Assembly: GCA_025345505.1 (NCBI GenBank)
Contig: JANVCC010000185.1
Span: 329,757-393,756, forward strand
DNA: 64,000 nucleotides
Origin: Todiramphus chloris collaris
Lineage: Eukaryota; Chordata; Aves; Coraciiformes; Alcedinidae
Reading direction: 5' to 3'
The translations under genes were made by a program, and so were the position numbers. Under the pieces are notes generated by a model, which had not been told where the DNA came from, ran no database searches, and worked only from the letters and a program-made list of their open reading frames with translations. Position 1 is the first letter of the stretch, and the number at the start of each line of letters is the position of its first letter. This document shows, piece after piece, positions 41,386 to 54,100 of this stretch.

Positions 41386-44300
41386 AACTGAAATAGCAGC
41401 ACTGTCCAGACATTGAATATCAACTACCTGTAAAAAGAATGAGTGAAACAATAGTCACTGGGAGCACTTGAAAACCAGTGTACTTGCTGAAACATGTATT
41501 CCCTGCCTTAGATCTCGTTTTTAACTTCCACAACTACTTGCATAAGAATACTGACTTCCTTTCCAGTTTGACTTACCTTACCTACTTCATTCATATTTGC
41601 AAGTATGCATTTTGCCCCCAAGAAATCTGGCAGAAAACGAAAGTGCTGTCCTTTTCTACTTGTTGGCTACTTATGAAAAGACTTACAGTATTAAAAGCTA
41701 AAGAACTGGTTCCACAGAATTCCACAGAGATAAAGCATACAATTTGTTGCAGATACTGACTGAATTTCAGTATCATTTGCATTCAGCTAAGAGGGAGCAA
41801 AGACTTTTGGTTTTAATCACTAACTAGTCATACGTCTGTATACACAAGGTAAAAAGCAAATAATACTTGCATGTGAAAAAAAGAAGTATGCTTTAAAAAT
41901 AAACATTCTTGAAGAATATTTTATATAGGCCAAGCACTTTTAAATTAAGTAGCTACACTGAGATATTTTTGGAAAGCTAGGAAGTGAATATTTAGATCTT
42001 TCTCCATGCCACGGGTTTCTGAAAAACTACTCCTTCAAGTGTAAATATTCAAGAAATATGCAAACACATCATTTATCTAAGTGAAATAAAAAATGTAATC
42101 TTCACATTTATAGCTTGTTTACATTTCTAGTAAAAAAAGTATTTAAATTCATATTTAATTCTAAGATAGATATGACACACTAAAGATAATCAATTCAAAA
42201 CAAATGAATATCATTTCAAAATACGGGCTGGAAATGTGCAAAGATTATTCTGAACAAATGAAGAAAGAAAGAAAGAAATTTTACGATATGGATCTAGAAG
42301 TTGAGGGAATAACTTACAGTCAAATGCTAAGGTTTTACACTGTCAGTTATGTAAAACAGCATAAGACAAGGCAGCTGAATTTGTAGCTCACAAAACCCTG
42401 ACAAGTGTGGTCAACCTCCTGAAAGCAATAATTTATTATCAGAAATGTCACGCCTACACAATAGCCTTATTGTTGATTCATTAGGTAATTTCCCTTGAAG
42501 ACCAGCTGTTTCTAGTGTGGTAGGATGAATAATGAGGAAGATATTCAATGTTCAGGGTACAAATGACAGACATAAGGAGGTTCTAACACCACCAGCGTCC
42601 CACCGCCTACGGCACCAGCTCTGTGCTGGAGGGTAAAGGTCCTACACCTCCCACTTGCACAGAAAACCTCCCAGGTGTCAGATTTGCTCAGAGGGCAGGT
42701 TGCTGTGCAATACCTTCAATAGAATCAGGAGACCCATGTGATACGGCCAAGCAGGCCTTGGGCTCATTGTCACCTTCTATTTCCATTGATGTGCCCTGAG
42801 GGTAGATACTTTCTCCTCCCAGCAGACTCAATTTATTCCCAGGTGCTCTAGTGAATGTCTCGCCACCAGTACAGCTTGCACGACAGTCCCGATGGCTGTG
42901 CTCCGGGCAAGCTTTTATCCTATTTTCCAGAAGTGACTCTTTTTTAACCTTAAGCCAAGTACTATCTAGATAATAATTATTAAACTATAATTTACTACAG
43001 CTACTAGTACTATCTGCTAGTTGTTTGGGGTTTTTTTTAATTTTACACAAATACATTATTTGTCCCTCAAATGATCCCTCTGAGGGCTACATCTCCATCA
43101 TGTTAAGTAACGCTGCAATTAAAGTGAGTTAAATTCACCAATAAGCAGACAAGCACCATGTGCTGTATGGTTGGTGTTCATTATGTTCAGTACATTAATG
43201 CTAACAGTTTGTCAAGTCTTTTCATGCTACAGCCACCTAAACTGCATTAACCAGGGGAAAAAAAAACCCAAAACAAACCCTCTGTCTAAAGCCTGCCATT
43301 TGATCCGCCCTTTAAAGTGAACCTGGAGTGCAAAATGCAGGTGGAACCATTTCTTTGCCTCCCAGGATGTATTTATTTGGAAACACAGATGAACTCTGAG
43401 CAGCACTAGAGGCAGAAGCACAAATACAGGGTTGCACAGAGCGGGATCTGATGATAACGGCCGCTGCTTTTGTTGTGTTCCCAAAGGCCATAGCAGGATG
43501 GGAGTCTGGATGTTGACAGTCACCTCTACACCAGATTCAGTGAGCACAACTAGTGTACTAATACTCACGGTCTGACAGAAGGCAGGAAATTTTCACTGAA
43601 ATTAAAGCAAACAAACAAACCAAACCAAAACCACCAGAAAATAAGCCCTCTCTACCTTGCCTGGTGATGGCTTAAGCTTTGAGATGAGGGAAGAATAATT
43701 CAAGTTCTGAAGGCCTGTCATTTGGAAATGTCCCTATTCCTGCTATATTTTAAGTCACTATTACATTAACACTTTCAATTAGACATGGATTTATGAAAAC
43801 CAAAAGGAACTCCAGACATAAAAATATTTTATTCTTCAGTAAGATGCACCTACATGGTACCCTGTTAATGGTACATAAAGCACATCATTGTTCTTCAGTA
43901 AAGGCACTCTATAAAATCAGTAATTTAGTAATAATCTTCAGCCGAAATATTACTTGTGCTGCAGCTGAGATCAAAATCAAGCTATTGTCCCTACCTACTT
44001 AAGTGAGGGGGGGTGTGCACTGGGGAGGAAGAGGAGGAAGGAGTGTAATAAAATGCTGGATTTACAGCTAATCAGATCTACTGACTTTGTGACTTCTGTG
44101 TGCGTTTTAGTACTGCACCGTAGTTGAGTAACACTGCATCCTTAAGATATCAGCACAGGTGCTCTCCTTCACCACAACTACACTGTAGAAATTCTGTTGC
44201 TTTTTAAATGTATGCTTCAATTGAACGCAAATCAGAGTATTTTTTTTACCAGAAGAAAAGACGTGTGAAGACTTTTTCCCCTAACAAGGGAGAACACCAG

Positions 44301-45435
44301 TCCTTAAAGCAAGCTCCCACCTCTTCAGCTCTCTGTCCCACCCCACGGAAAGATGGCCCATCCCCTTGTGTGTTCTGTCCTGACTTAGCAAGATGAAGAA
44401 ACCTTCCTCTACACTTGAAGTCCCCAAATTTTAAGAGTGGTTTTCAACTGTCATTAAAACAGTTGCAGAATTCATGGCCTGATCCTGTTCTCCATAGCAG
44501 AATTTTAGATTTGAAGTCATTCCTTGTCTAAACACAAGTAGAGCTGAGAGAGTTGTTCGGGATCTATATAGCTAGAACCTCATCCCTATATTCAGTCAGC
44601 CTCTTTAAAACATAGATTTAACCCCTGATTTACTGAAGTCATAAGGAAAATCACAGTTCCTCAGGAGAGGGTGGCACTGCAGCTCCCAGTGTGGTCCCCA
44701 GACTCACACCCTCCACCACCTCTGCTCCAGGGAGGATGGGACCATGGTCCTCCAAAAATGTACTGCAGCAAGAGCTGCAGACATCAGTCACCCTCTGAAG
44801 CTGTTATCACAATAAAAATCTCACTGCAATTAGAAAGAAGTGTGTGATTAAATTCTACTCCGAGAAAGAACAGCACTGACATTTGTGATTACCAAAAACC
44901 CAGCCTTAAGAACCTGTCTGCACTTCTGAGAAGCCTCCTGCAGTGGGAGCAGCTCTTCTGTCCTGTTGCAGGTCTCCTCTCCATGAATCACAGAGTATAC
45001 TGCATTAAGATCAGCACGCTTTAAGAAAGGAGAAGTGGAGAACTCCTCCCTGGTCACTTGGCTCAGCAGTCTTGCTGGGACACAAACAGTGCCACCGATC
45101 ACTGTGAGGCTTCAGAGCACTTCAGAAGGTGGGGTTCCCCTTTTTGAGTATTTGGACTGTTAGACCTCCAAGTCCAAAGGCAGAAATATGCTCAGTACAA
45201 TTTGTCCATAAGGAAATGTATAATCTGTGCCCCACTACAGAGAGTTCTGTCAGCAGAAGCGGTTTTGCAATTAACAAAATCTTGTCCATGGTTCAGTTTT
45301 AGAATCTGATTATTGTTCTACATTTATCTTAAGCAAAGTAGCTGACAAATAACTGCAAAATAATGTGATAAAAACCATTTATAATGCCAGCTTATACCAG
45401 GTCTTTCTCCCTAACTAGTTATGACAAGGTAATAA
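41386..45435. other. Intron 2 stretch, AT-rich, no gene
   Basis: AT-rich intronic DNA with a (GAAA)n-like tract at 42261-42278. The part at about 42940-43180 is rich in TAAT cores (ATAATAATTATTAAAC, GCAATTAAAG, CATTAATGC). Open frames do not exceed 113 codons and have no domain. Confidence 0.6.
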
Positions 45436-45439
45436 TGCT

Positions 45440-45620
45440 GGTTATGCATTTGTCTGACTTTAAATTGGTTACTTATAGCCATGATGGATGAGGGGAAAGA
45501 TCGCCTTCTTTTGAAAAGCAGCTCTTGATTTTTGATCTCATTTTTGCAGGTAATGAATTATATCTAATTAGTAGGATCCAAATCTAATCAAGAGGTTGAG
45601 ATGTCGACCCAGAGACAGCA
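45440..45620. promoter_or_regulatory. Candidate homeodomain-rich block
   Basis: This 180-bp block contains TAATGAATTA, TCTAATTAGTAGG and TCTAATCAAGAGG in close order, preceded by TTGATTTTTGATC. It is CpG-poor until GTCGACC near 45604. It resembles developmental enhancers by texture, which is an inference. Confidence 0.28.
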
Positions 45621-45859
45621 AAAGAGGGTGAGGAAGCCTCCTTTTATGTTTTTTTGCTTATCTTAAAGAATGCTTCACAAATACAGTTTTCAGGAGACCT
45701 CTGACTACACTGGCTGAAGATGGAATCAATTTTAAAAGTCACTGTTTCGGTTAACAGTTTAATAAAACTCATCTCCACAGATGTATTCTTTCCTTTGGGA
45801 ATGTAAACTCTTTATTCACCATTATGGTCTGTTTTATTATTTAGGAAAAGTATGAGAAA

Positions 45860-45874
45860 TTGTTGTTGTTGTTG
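45860..45874 (+). repeat. (TTG)5 microsatellite
   Basis: Five TTG units in an AT-rich context. A short mirrored AAC tract occurs at 49148-49160. Confidence 0.75.
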
Positions 45875-46379
45875 TAAGCAAATCAGGCTCCAAGTGAAAG
45901 AAATTACTTCTCATGAAATGAAAAAATTCTGTGAGTTAAGAAAAATTTCCATCAGAATTCTTGAGAAATAAACAATTATTAAAAATTTCAAGGAGCTGGA
46001 GTGGAAAAAATAGCACAAGGGATGATAGATTAAAAGATGTTTTTCAGTTTTCTATCACAGCAGTTGCAAAACAAACCAACTTATCATTCTGATCACATTT
46101 GCTAAGGGCAATTTTCCCCACCAGAGCCAGCAAAGTGAATATGAGTACAAAATCTACCCCAAAAGTCAGCCAATTAGCCAGTTGTGTTTGTTATTCTTTG
46201 GCTTTCACAGTAGAGCAAAACCCATTGTTTTACACCCAGAAAGATTCGAATGTATCTTGGCTCTGTTAATACACCTGCAACAGTTAATCACCTCCCTGTA
46301 ATCCCCCCACCCTGCATCACGTAGTATGACCTTCTTTCACAACTTCTTACTTTCCCCTTTATGATTATTTTTTACATCT

Positions 46380-46530
46380 ATTTTAAGATCTTTTAAGGAG
46401 CATTTGTTATTAAAATCAAATGGGCATTTAAAAGACAATTAAAAGACAAATATCTCTTGAATTAGTAATGAGGACCCATGCCACATAGATTATGTTCATA
46501 AAAAAAAAGACAATATATTATGCAAGTCCC
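46380..46530. promoter_or_regulatory. Candidate AT-rich block next to CpG patch
   Basis: It contains ATTTGTTATTAAAATC, two AAAAGACAA words 10 bp apart and GAATTAGTAATGAGG. It precedes the GC-rich patch that starts near 46.73 kb. The enhancer role is speculative. Confidence 0.2.
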
Positions 46531-46729
46531 TGAGATGCTGTAGCTAGAGCTAGAATTGATCCCTTTTTTTACTTAAGTCCTAAATAGACCTAAAATTTTC
46601 CTAAATATTCCTAAATTACTGATCCGGTCTATCTACCTAGAACTTACACAACTCCTAAATCCAGAAAAACAGCTTAGTCTAAAAAGGAAAAAGTCCTAAT
46701 TCCTTATTTACAACTTGTGGATCCTTCTC

Positions 46730-47160
46730 CACAGAAAGCTGTCCCTGAACACGATGACAGAGCATCAAGCCTGCCAAGGGAGGATTCCACCCCTCGCAGT
46801 CCAGCGGGCACACGGGTGCAGGCTCGCTCAGCAACGCAGCCTGCAAGGGTGACGAAGCCAGGGTGGAAGGTCATTTCCAGAAAGCCCAATGGCATCAGGA
46901 AAACCCCGCTGAGTGCTCAGCCGAACCGATGCTTTGAGGCGAGCTGGCGCAGCAGCGTCCGTGGCCACGCAGGCTCCTGTTCGGGGCAGAAGGTCCCGCC
47001 AGGTGAGCCAAGAGCCCAGGGTCAGGCTGCTGGACCCTTCGCCCCGCTGGGAGGATGTGCCTGCACCAGCCCCTCTGGCAGGGCAGGGAGCAGAAGCTGT
47101 GCCCGCACGGGCAGCTTGGGGCGTCTCACCTGGAGTCACAGCTTCTGCTGCGCACCTCAC
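46730..47160. promoter_or_regulatory. GC-rich, CpG-containing patch
   Basis: GC-rich DNA with scattered CpG (CAGCGGGCACACGGG, GCCGAACCG, GGCGAGCTGGCGCAGCAGCG). Open frames of 169 and 141 codons overlap on opposite strands. The composition explains both, and neither shows a domain. LIM1 coding was looked for here and not found. Confidence 0.3.
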
Positions 47161-47982
47161 GGAAGGACAGACTTCGGTCACAGCTTTCTTGCTTTTCCAA
47201 GGGCCTTTTGCTGTGTGATAAAGTGATTCCCCAGAGAGGTATTTTGAGTGCAATAACCATACTTCCCCAAGTCTGAGGCAAGGTGAGAGAGATTAAAGGG
47301 CTAAACACAAACTGCAGCTCAAACACATGACGGGGGCTGTGCCGTACCCACAGCAGATGCTTTGGGGTAATAAAGCCATCAGCTTTTAGAGCTTGCAGGG
47401 ATCAGAGGATGCATGACCAGAAAGCTGAGGCAATGCACTTCCAATTCATTACAGCAAAACTTTTCCACAGTAAACGAGGTGTAACTTGGAGCACCTGGGG
47501 TGATCTAAATTGCTGCCTTTGCATGGTGAGCTTGTGGGTGCAGAGAAATTCAGAGGACACAAACTCCCCACATGACCCATGCACCCTGTGTGCACCAGTC
47601 TGAAAACTGCTGGTTGATCTCTGCTTTCCCAGGAGCAAAGAGAATTTTATGTTACCTATTAAAACTGAAATAATCATCAGTCTTCTAAGTATTTTTACCT
47701 GCTAGAATCACTACATGGCTCTTATTTCTTGCTTTGATCATAATTTGAGAGTGTCTTCAGTGTTTGGCACACAGCATACAGATCACTGCCCTTTCCAGGG
47801 ATGTTCTGTCAAGCCACAAAGCATCTTCATGCAGTCAAACTCAACACGAGACACTTAAAAACCCTAATGACTGCAGAGGGAGGGCAGGACTGAAGAAACT
47901 GGAGCCATCCAGTGTCCTTCTTATGCTTAACACTGCTAAGACATGCTGCCTCTTGATTAGCATGCTACTGAAAGGAAGAGTA

Positions 47983-48005
47983 TTTTTTTTTTTTTTTTTT
48001 TTTTT
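47983..48005 (+). repeat. T23 homopolymer
   Basis: Twenty-three T, the longest A/T homopolymer in the window. It could be the tail of a minus-oriented processed insertion, but the adjacent sequence (47.8-48.0 kb) is not recognisable as a gene copy. Confidence 0.85.
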
Positions 48006-50425
48006 ACATTGAAGTACCTCTTGGTACTTTGCTTGGATTTACCAAGTGTAAAAAGAGATAAGAACATGCTCTTTTAGAATCTACTGGTAGGAAATCTGGA
48101 TCAGGAGGTCCCTGACTTGCATATTTACTGAAACGGAGATATCATTCCATGTTGTACTCAATTACATCTCTGCCCTCCTCTTACACTCTTCCTGATCATG
48201 CTGCCAAGCACTTCAGATCCTACAGCAGAAAATGTGATGAAGGAACACAGTTATAATTTATAAGCACATACTGTACAGCAGTAGCAGCTAAGGTGTTGTT
48301 TACTGTAATTCCTTAATTAAAGGAATACCTTAATAGACCATTGCAGTGTTACAGATTAGGCAACAGCAGCTCTCCTGTTATGAGCCTTAAACTTACACCA
48401 TTTATAACTGAACTGTGAAAACCATTATTGGCTATATGAAGTCTCACTCGGCACAGAAACATTCTTGTGCACCCGAGGAATATGGTAAGATAGCCATAAC
48501 AAGGTCTGATAGGTTGAACTGGATATTTTAGAAAATAATAATAAAAAAAAGCTGTTGTGAAGTCTGTGGCAGATAAAGATCACTCCAGTTGCATCCAATG
48601 TCTTTGACAATCGCTAGATAAAACTAATATTCCCCCAGAAGAGGATTTGAACATCCTTTCAACCCTGTCTCCAACACCAAGTTTATTTTGTTTCTAAAGA
48701 AAAATGTCTTTCTAGGCAAGTCCACTTCCTTCTCCTGTCTTAATGTGTTAAACTGAACTTAACAGTCCAGTGCAAGAGCAGCAGGTTTGGTTTCAAAGCT
48801 TCTGCAGGTAGCAGATTTTACCTCCGCGAGGTCTGAGCAGCTGGCTACCCCGGTGCCCAGAGGGGTCCTGCACAGGCTGCAATGTGCATGCTCATCTACC
48901 TGACAAAAGTCTCCTAATCCTTAGATTTCGTGGCCTGAAGTCAGTTCTAAGAGAGGTATTTGATCTGCTGAAGCGAGTGCATAAGAGAAGGATAATCTCA
49001 GGGGATGCACCACTGCTTCCTGACTCGGCGCCCCGAGCCCGCAGCACTGCTTCAATATCAGCAAAGGCACGACATGTCCCTTCTGGCCTTCAACCCAGAT
49101 ACTGCTGCTCCAGCGAAACCTGCTCATTGCTGAGCATGTCCACTTGCAACAACAACAACAAAAAAAATCTACTTTTGCCTACGACTGTTTTGTGATTGCC
49201 AACGACAAGCTTGTAAACTTGTGGGTAAAAGTAGTGTTGTCTTTAGGCAGGGACACAGAAGACTCCAAACTCCTTGATGCTAAGTGGATAAATGAATACC
49301 TGTAAAAGGCATTGAGCACTGTCACTATGAAGGGTCTTAAAAGGAATTAAAAAGAAGTCGTATCAGGACAAAGGAATTCCAGTTACATTACTGTGAACAC
49401 TCAGGGGGTTTATTTTAAATGAAAAGAGATATGCTTTCAAAATCTGTCAAGCTATTAATACTTATTTTCTGGTTAGACTTCCCAATATTTGTCTCCTGGA
49501 ACCCAACCACCATGGAAGGGCTCACCCTGTGCCCCTGTTATTAGGTTTGCACAGCTCACCTTCTTACAGGGCACTGCAAGCGTACTGTGCAACACCCATT
49601 TAGGAAGAGTAGCATTTGCTTGCCAGGCAGACTAGTAAAATGATGGATTCATAGCACTATGTCTTTCATCTAAAGAGGTTAAGTGACCAGTTCCAACTAT
49701 GCCTGTTTCTCAGGCAATACCAGTTTTAAGAGCTCATTTTTAAAGCCAGACAACTCTATTTTGTGTATTCATCTATTTATTTATGCATTTCCAAGGATTA
49801 CCACAATATTTACTCTGTTATTAAACTCCATGTGTCAGGCATTAATGGCCTGTAATTATCTTTGAAACTGGATTAGATGTTGCAAAGCTACATAGTGTAG
49901 ACAAGTGTCTTAATGATGAACGTCAGTTACAGGGCTGCTGTTCAGTTTCATCATGAGAAACACTGTCCTGCTTCTGCCCTTTGCTTAGAAAACACACCTG
50001 CCATGCACAGCATATGAAAACAGACCAACAACAGGCCTTATTTAAAAACTAAACCAAATCCTAAATACTCCCAACCTGTGCGTCAATCAATTTCAAAACG
50101 CCCTAGAAGAATATTGCAGAACAGAAAAAATAACAGTTACCAATGCTTATGTTCTGCAGCTCATCCTCAACCACACTGGCCTATGTGGACATACTGCTGC
50201 TCTTTCTTATTCAACAAAATAGGTCATGACATAATTCCACAAAATTAGCATAAAATCAGATGTTTGCGAGTGGTATTTCCTTTGTTCCCCGAGTTTGGCC
50301 AAACCAGCATGCTCTGTGTCATTCTTTCTGAGAACAAATGGCTGAGAGCTATTGCTGCCAATTCCCCATTATGTCCCTTTGCCCTCACTCATTCTGTCTT
50401 CATAGAGAACAGACACCCCCCAGCA
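48006..50425. other. Intron 2 stretch, no gene
   Basis: AT-rich intronic DNA with an AAC tract at 49148-49160 and no open frame above 103 codons. Nothing else is recognised. Confidence 0.6.
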
Positions 50426-50429
50426 GCAG

Positions 50430-50720
50430 GAACACGCTGCCATTAATTCAGTTACCGGGGGAATTTCACACCTTTGCCAGGCCCTTTACGGTTCTCATTT
50501 TAGTGCAACCTAATCTCAAATGGATGCAGAAAGCTGTGAAGAAGGGCAGCTCAAGCTGAAGGCAGCAATTAAATGATAATTAGGGCTTTACTTCATCTTG
50601 TGATTGATAGAGGCTTACAGGACCCAAACTGCATCTTGTCATCTACTAATAGGCTGGGCAAGATACTCCACTCAAGTCTGAAGGATTTTGTCTTATCTCA
50701 AGAGAGATAATCTACTCAAG
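50430..50720. promoter_or_regulatory. Candidate enhancer block with HOX-PBX type site
   Basis: TGATTGAT at 50601-50608 matches the bipartite HOX-PBX consensus. It is flanked by AATTAAATGATAATTAGG about 30 bp before it and by CCATTAATTCAG near 50440. Repeated AGATAATC and AGTAATC words lie at about 50700. The block is 300 bp from a CpG-dense patch. Confidence 0.28.
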
Positions 50721-50997
50721 AAGTAATCTCTTGCCTGTGGTAAAGTGCCACTGTATATTTACCAGGCCAGTATTCTTCATGGTTCAGTCCTGAAGGAGCC
50801 CTAGAACTTCCTGAGGAGGAAGGAAGCCAGGGCTTTTCTTTCCCACGTTCAGGCTCTCAGGTGTCTCTCCAGTTCGACTGGGATGTGGGGATGGGCTGCT
50901 TCGCCTGCCTGCGCACAGTGCCTCCCAGCACAGACCCTCGCAAGAGCCACCACCCTGGAACATCAGCAGTGGAAAACTTGAGAACTGTTTTTAATCT

Positions 50998-51130
50998 CTC
51001 CGCTTCCTGGGAAAGCAGGCGGCCTTGCAGAGATCATCTCACGCCAGGCAGCACCCGGGCAGAGCGCAGCGCCCGGGAGCAGGAGCTACTGCACACACCG
51101 GGGGGGATGAAGCTCTGTGCCCGGCGCTCG
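50998..51130. promoter_or_regulatory. Small CpG-dense patch
   Basis: Two CCCGGG sites 19 bp apart (ACCCGGGCAGAGCGC, then GCGCCCGGGAGC), a G-rich CACCGGGGGGG and GCCCGGCGCTCG lie within about 130 bp of an otherwise CpG-poor area. Confidence 0.3.
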
Positions 51131-54100
51131 TGTACTTGTCTGTGTCATTGGGGCCTTTGTAGGCCCAATTACTTATTATAAACAATTCAGTTTATCTTTA
51201 TCAGAATCATTATCTAAATTGGCTACATGACACATACTGTTTTCCTAACTGCACTCCTGGGAAAATCTGCTATAAAATCTGTGATTTTGTACTTTGTAAT
51301 TATCCCTCTATGGGCTATAAAACATTACACTTGTGTTTAAAACAGGTATAGCTAGCATTTTCCACTGCTCAAAATGGAACATTTATTCTACCTCAGAAAA
51401 TAAAATGCAGCAAAATATTTGGTGCAATCAACACAAAGAGTTTTTGCAGCAGCCACGTTGTGCTGCTGATCCAATTCCAAATGCAAAGGAGTTTCTCATG
51501 AGGTGTTCCCTATTTACCATAGAGTTTCAATCTCTTGCTTAATGCTTCTTTCTCTCTGGGCAAGGCACAGGGACCCAAGTTAGTGTCAAGTGAAACGTGG
51601 CCTTAGTTGGCATTTTAGTCTGGAAATGATGAGGTGTCAACAATAACAGCTAACAGGATCATACTCCCAGTGTCATTAATTTTCTCTTTTCAGTATCCTC
51701 CACATTTCCTGTTATAAAAATGCTGGCCAATTCTTCCTCGTTGCTGACTTTTGTTTTCCTTACTGTTTTGAGAAATTCCTCCTTCCTCAGGATTTCTAAA
51801 TCTATTTCACACAGTGCCAAGCCAGCAGCTCTCCCCATGATTAAAACAAAACACTTTAGTTCTAAAGAGCAAAGACCTAACCTCCCATCTTGCACAACAT
51901 GAGGTGTCCCTGGCCTCCCTTTTTAGCTGATTCTGCTTGCTTGACGTACTTTCAGAAGTTCAGTAACTAGCAGTGGAGGGGTCATGTTTGCCCTCAAGTT
52001 GCTGCTTTTCATGCTTGACATGTTTTTCTACTGTCCGGTCCCTTAGCTGCAGCAGGGTCATGAGGATGGAGAAAAGGGTGGGGGTTACAGAAAGGGTATT
52101 GTATTACACAAACCCCAAAAGGTTTCGGTTACAGAATGTATATTGTCCATGCCTATTGGGCTTGTGGAGGAGTATCAAGTTCACCACATTCTCATTTGGG
52201 GACTTTGATCCTTTCAGTTAAAAAGAAGCTGCTTAGAATTACTCTGCAGAGCAAAGAAATGAATCAGTTGTACTCACTCACCCAGCACTGAGGAATGCCA
52301 ATATTTCTGTTAGCCAGCCCAATCCTAGGGAGATTTACCCAGCTGCAGAGAGGCTGGAAGGGGCTTAAGTCTATCAACACAACCACAGTCTCCCCCCTCC
52401 TTTCAGAAAGGCCCAAGCACCTTTTATGTTGCCTGACTTTCAACGATGTGGAGCCCCTTTACTCTGGGAACGCACGCAATGACAATTCTGGATTTGAGTA
52501 TTTTTATGCTCCTTTCAAAGTTGAGTATTTTTATGCTCCTTCTGTAGTTAAAGCAGCAATGGGAACTGAAGCCATGCATCTTACTCCTCTGCATCAACTC
52601 TGTTTTTCTAGGTTACCCATGATCATCCAGGTATTCCTGCTTAGGTAGTTTATCAGACAAAAATATGTAAGAAATGACCACAGTAGTTGTTTCTGCTGCT
52701 CTAACTTTCCTCTCCTCCTAAGAAAGGCTGACATGTCTCAATGAACTTTTATTCTCACATGAAATTCTGCAATTGTCTTTCCCTACAGCAGTCCCTATAT
52801 TTTTTTGCCTGAAACACATTTATGCACATAGTGACTATGCTGCTTTTTTTTTTTTTAATTTCCATTTACACACGTAGTTCCTTCACTCAATAATCTTTGC
52901 TAACCTAATTTTTATGGCCTGATGAGCTATGTGATGTGCACAGTATCATATTTTCTCATTGCTAAATCAGGGAGACTTTTTTTTTGGCATTTTACTAGAA
53001 GTGGAGAGCCACCAGGTGTTTAAGTGTCCATGCCTAAACTGTTATCATCAGGACAGCACCAAACCACAATCTAGATAGTGCCCTCAGAAACCACCATAAT
53101 ACAAACAATAGGAGTGATAAAGATTGGCTTTCCTACACAACATGTACTCCACCGCTTAACGCCTGGGAGCCAGGCTGCCAGTTAGTGACACACTGCAGGT
53201 CAGTGCCTAATCCAAAGGGCAGTGTTTCTGCCAACCCAACACAAAACAGTATCACCTACCATTAAGATGAAGGGTATTACTGCTTCAGCTGCAGATTCTT
53301 CTCTTACTGCTGTAGCTCAGGTGACTCCCTTAGCACTGACTAAATGGCCAAATAACGCTGGCACAGAGCACACGCTGGTGCCAGCGTCTGTGGATGGTCC
53401 TCTCTCAACCCCCACGCATTCCTCCTTCAGGAGCAGCAGTCCCTGCAGAAGAATGGGCAAGGGGAACAAAAGGAAAGGTGAAGATCCCTCAGTCTTTTTG
53501 CTCTGGGTTCCCCCTGACCAGGACACTAGACTGAGCTTTGCTGGAGAGCTGCAATCCCCGATGTAGTATTTCATTGAGTGACCGCAAGAGCACTTTTCAG
53601 CTTTGCTGCCCGCTGCAAGGGCAGCTGATACGAGGGAGGGCCAGGGAGGCAGTCACAGCAGATATCCAGGCAGTGCCTCTGGGAAGTGATGCTCTTCTGA
53701 ATGGGGTCAAAAGGGACCCAGGAAAGCATAATGAAGTGTTAGCTGATTTTTCAAGGGGCTCTGTTTTGTTGCATTAGCAATTTTCTACAGCATTAAGCAG
53801 TTTCATGGTCCATTGTACTGTGTTGCCTGAAATGGTGTACAGACTATCTTCAGCCCAGAAAGCTGAAGGATTTGAGACTTTAAACAAGAGTAGCAAGTGA
53901 CACGACACAGTATGCACAACACCTCTGGACTCCACAAAATGGTCTGTCATTGTGACAGTGATCACGGTGATGCCCCTGCACAAGATCTGCACTGCACCTG
54001 GCTGACCTTCTTCACACAGGAAATGGAGGAGAATTGGGAGTACCTGCAGCCCGAAGGGAGATGAGGGATACTGCATGGCTATCAAGGTCTTTTACAGACA

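Noticed and set aside
46717-47253. Open frames of 169 codons (plus) and 141 codons (minus)
   Set aside because: They lie on opposite strands of the same GC-rich patch with no recognisable protein family. LIM1 coding was specifically looked for and not found.
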